Assembly: GCA_010365175.1 (NCBI GenBank)
Contig: JAAFGW010000206.1
Coordinates: 1-5,544 of the forward strand
DNA: 5,544 nucleotides
Direction of reading: 5' to 3'
Origin: Sulfuriferula multivorans
Lineage (GTDB): Bacteria; Pseudomonadota; Gammaproteobacteria; Burkholderiales; Thiobacillaceae
Shown: piece after piece, positions 5,475 to 5,544 of the stretch
Position numbering within the stretch: position 1 is the first letter of the stretch
Layout: the number at the start of each line of letters is the position of its first letter
Position numbers and translations under genes: made by a program
Notes under the pieces: model-generated
The model's input: the letters and a program-made list of their open reading frames with translations, nothing else
Told to the model about the DNA's origin: nothing
The model's database searches: none

Positions 5475-5544
5475 CGCGAGGCATTGCATTAAGGTACGGG
5501 CGTAGACAAGCCACGCAAACTGGCGAAAGTGTGACGGTTGAATA
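5475..5544 (+). pseudogene. glmS: Decayed 3' fragment of a second glmS copy (direct repeat)
   Basis: In the frame aligned to glmS this reads R-E-A-L-H-stop-G-T-G-V-D-K-P-R-K-L-A-K-V-stop, against H-A-A-L-Q-K-G-T-D-V-D-K-P-R-N-L-A-K-S-V-T-V-E in the intact gene. A nonsense codon at 5490-5492 replaces a lysine codon. Loss of one A in the AAAA run near 5528 shifts the frame, so it cannot encode a working tail. Of eleven substitutions, five are synonymous and six fall at third codon positions, as expected if the fragment came from a diverged but once functional glmS. Similarity fades upstream of about 5475. It reaches the window edge, where the aligned TAA stop is cut, so its right end is unknown. 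About 118 bp (5357-5474) between merB and this fragment hold nothing else I can name. Confidence 0.8.

Noticed and set aside
5274..5492. Plus-strand frame of 72 codons overlapping the end of merB
   Set aside because: It is out of frame with merB and runs into the decayed glmS fragment, ending at that fragment's nonsense codon. There is no sign of coding.
5353..5544. Minus-strand open frame entering from the right edge, ending beside the merB stop
   Set aside because: It crosses the antisense of the glmS fragment, has no ribosome binding site near its internal ATG (5484), and no recognised family. It is probably chance openness.

Overview
The window looks like a chromosomal segment of a Gram-negative proteobacterium. 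A betaproteobacterium (Nitrosomonadales or Burkholderiales-like) is my best guess, from the style of the GlmU and GlmS proteins, the glmU-glmS gene order and the moderately GC-rich coding DNA. This is an inference from protein character, not a database match.

Layout, left to right. (1) Positions 1-24 hold the first eight codons of a leftward gene with a clear ribosome binding site; the N-terminus hints at an O-acetylhomoserine sulfhydrylase. (2) About 445 bp of largely AT-rich DNA separates it from a rightward gene and carries several short palindromes. (3) Positions 484-1293 encode a secreted PhnD-type periplasmic substrate-binding protein. It stands alone and is closed by a good intrinsic terminator at 1368-1396. 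(4) A promoter just behind that terminator probably drives glmU (1485-2861) and glmS (2864-4693), which lie 2 nt apart. (5) 18 nt behind glmS is an organomercurial lyase (MerB) family gene (4712-5356) that keeps the catalytic Cys/Asp/Cys set, followed by a possible terminator. (6) The last 70 bases are a decayed second copy of the 3' end of glmS.

How the genes work together. GlmS makes glucosamine-6-phosphate from fructose-6-phosphate and glutamine. GlmU makes UDP-N-acetylglucosamine from glucosamine-1-phosphate, for peptidoglycan and lipid A. GlmM, which links the two steps, is not in the window. The MerB-like gene has no obvious metabolic link to this pathway and no merR, merT, merP or merA beside it here.

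The most interesting structure is a direct repeat of the glmS 3' end, in place at 4622-4692 and decayed at 5475-5544, that brackets the MerB-like gene. The glmS 3' end is the known target of Tn7 and related elements. The repeat therefore suggests that the MerB-like gene arrived as a small insertion at glmS, or that a foreign glmS-merB segment recombined in and left the old glmS tail behind. No transposase, integrase or recognisable transposon end is visible inside the window.
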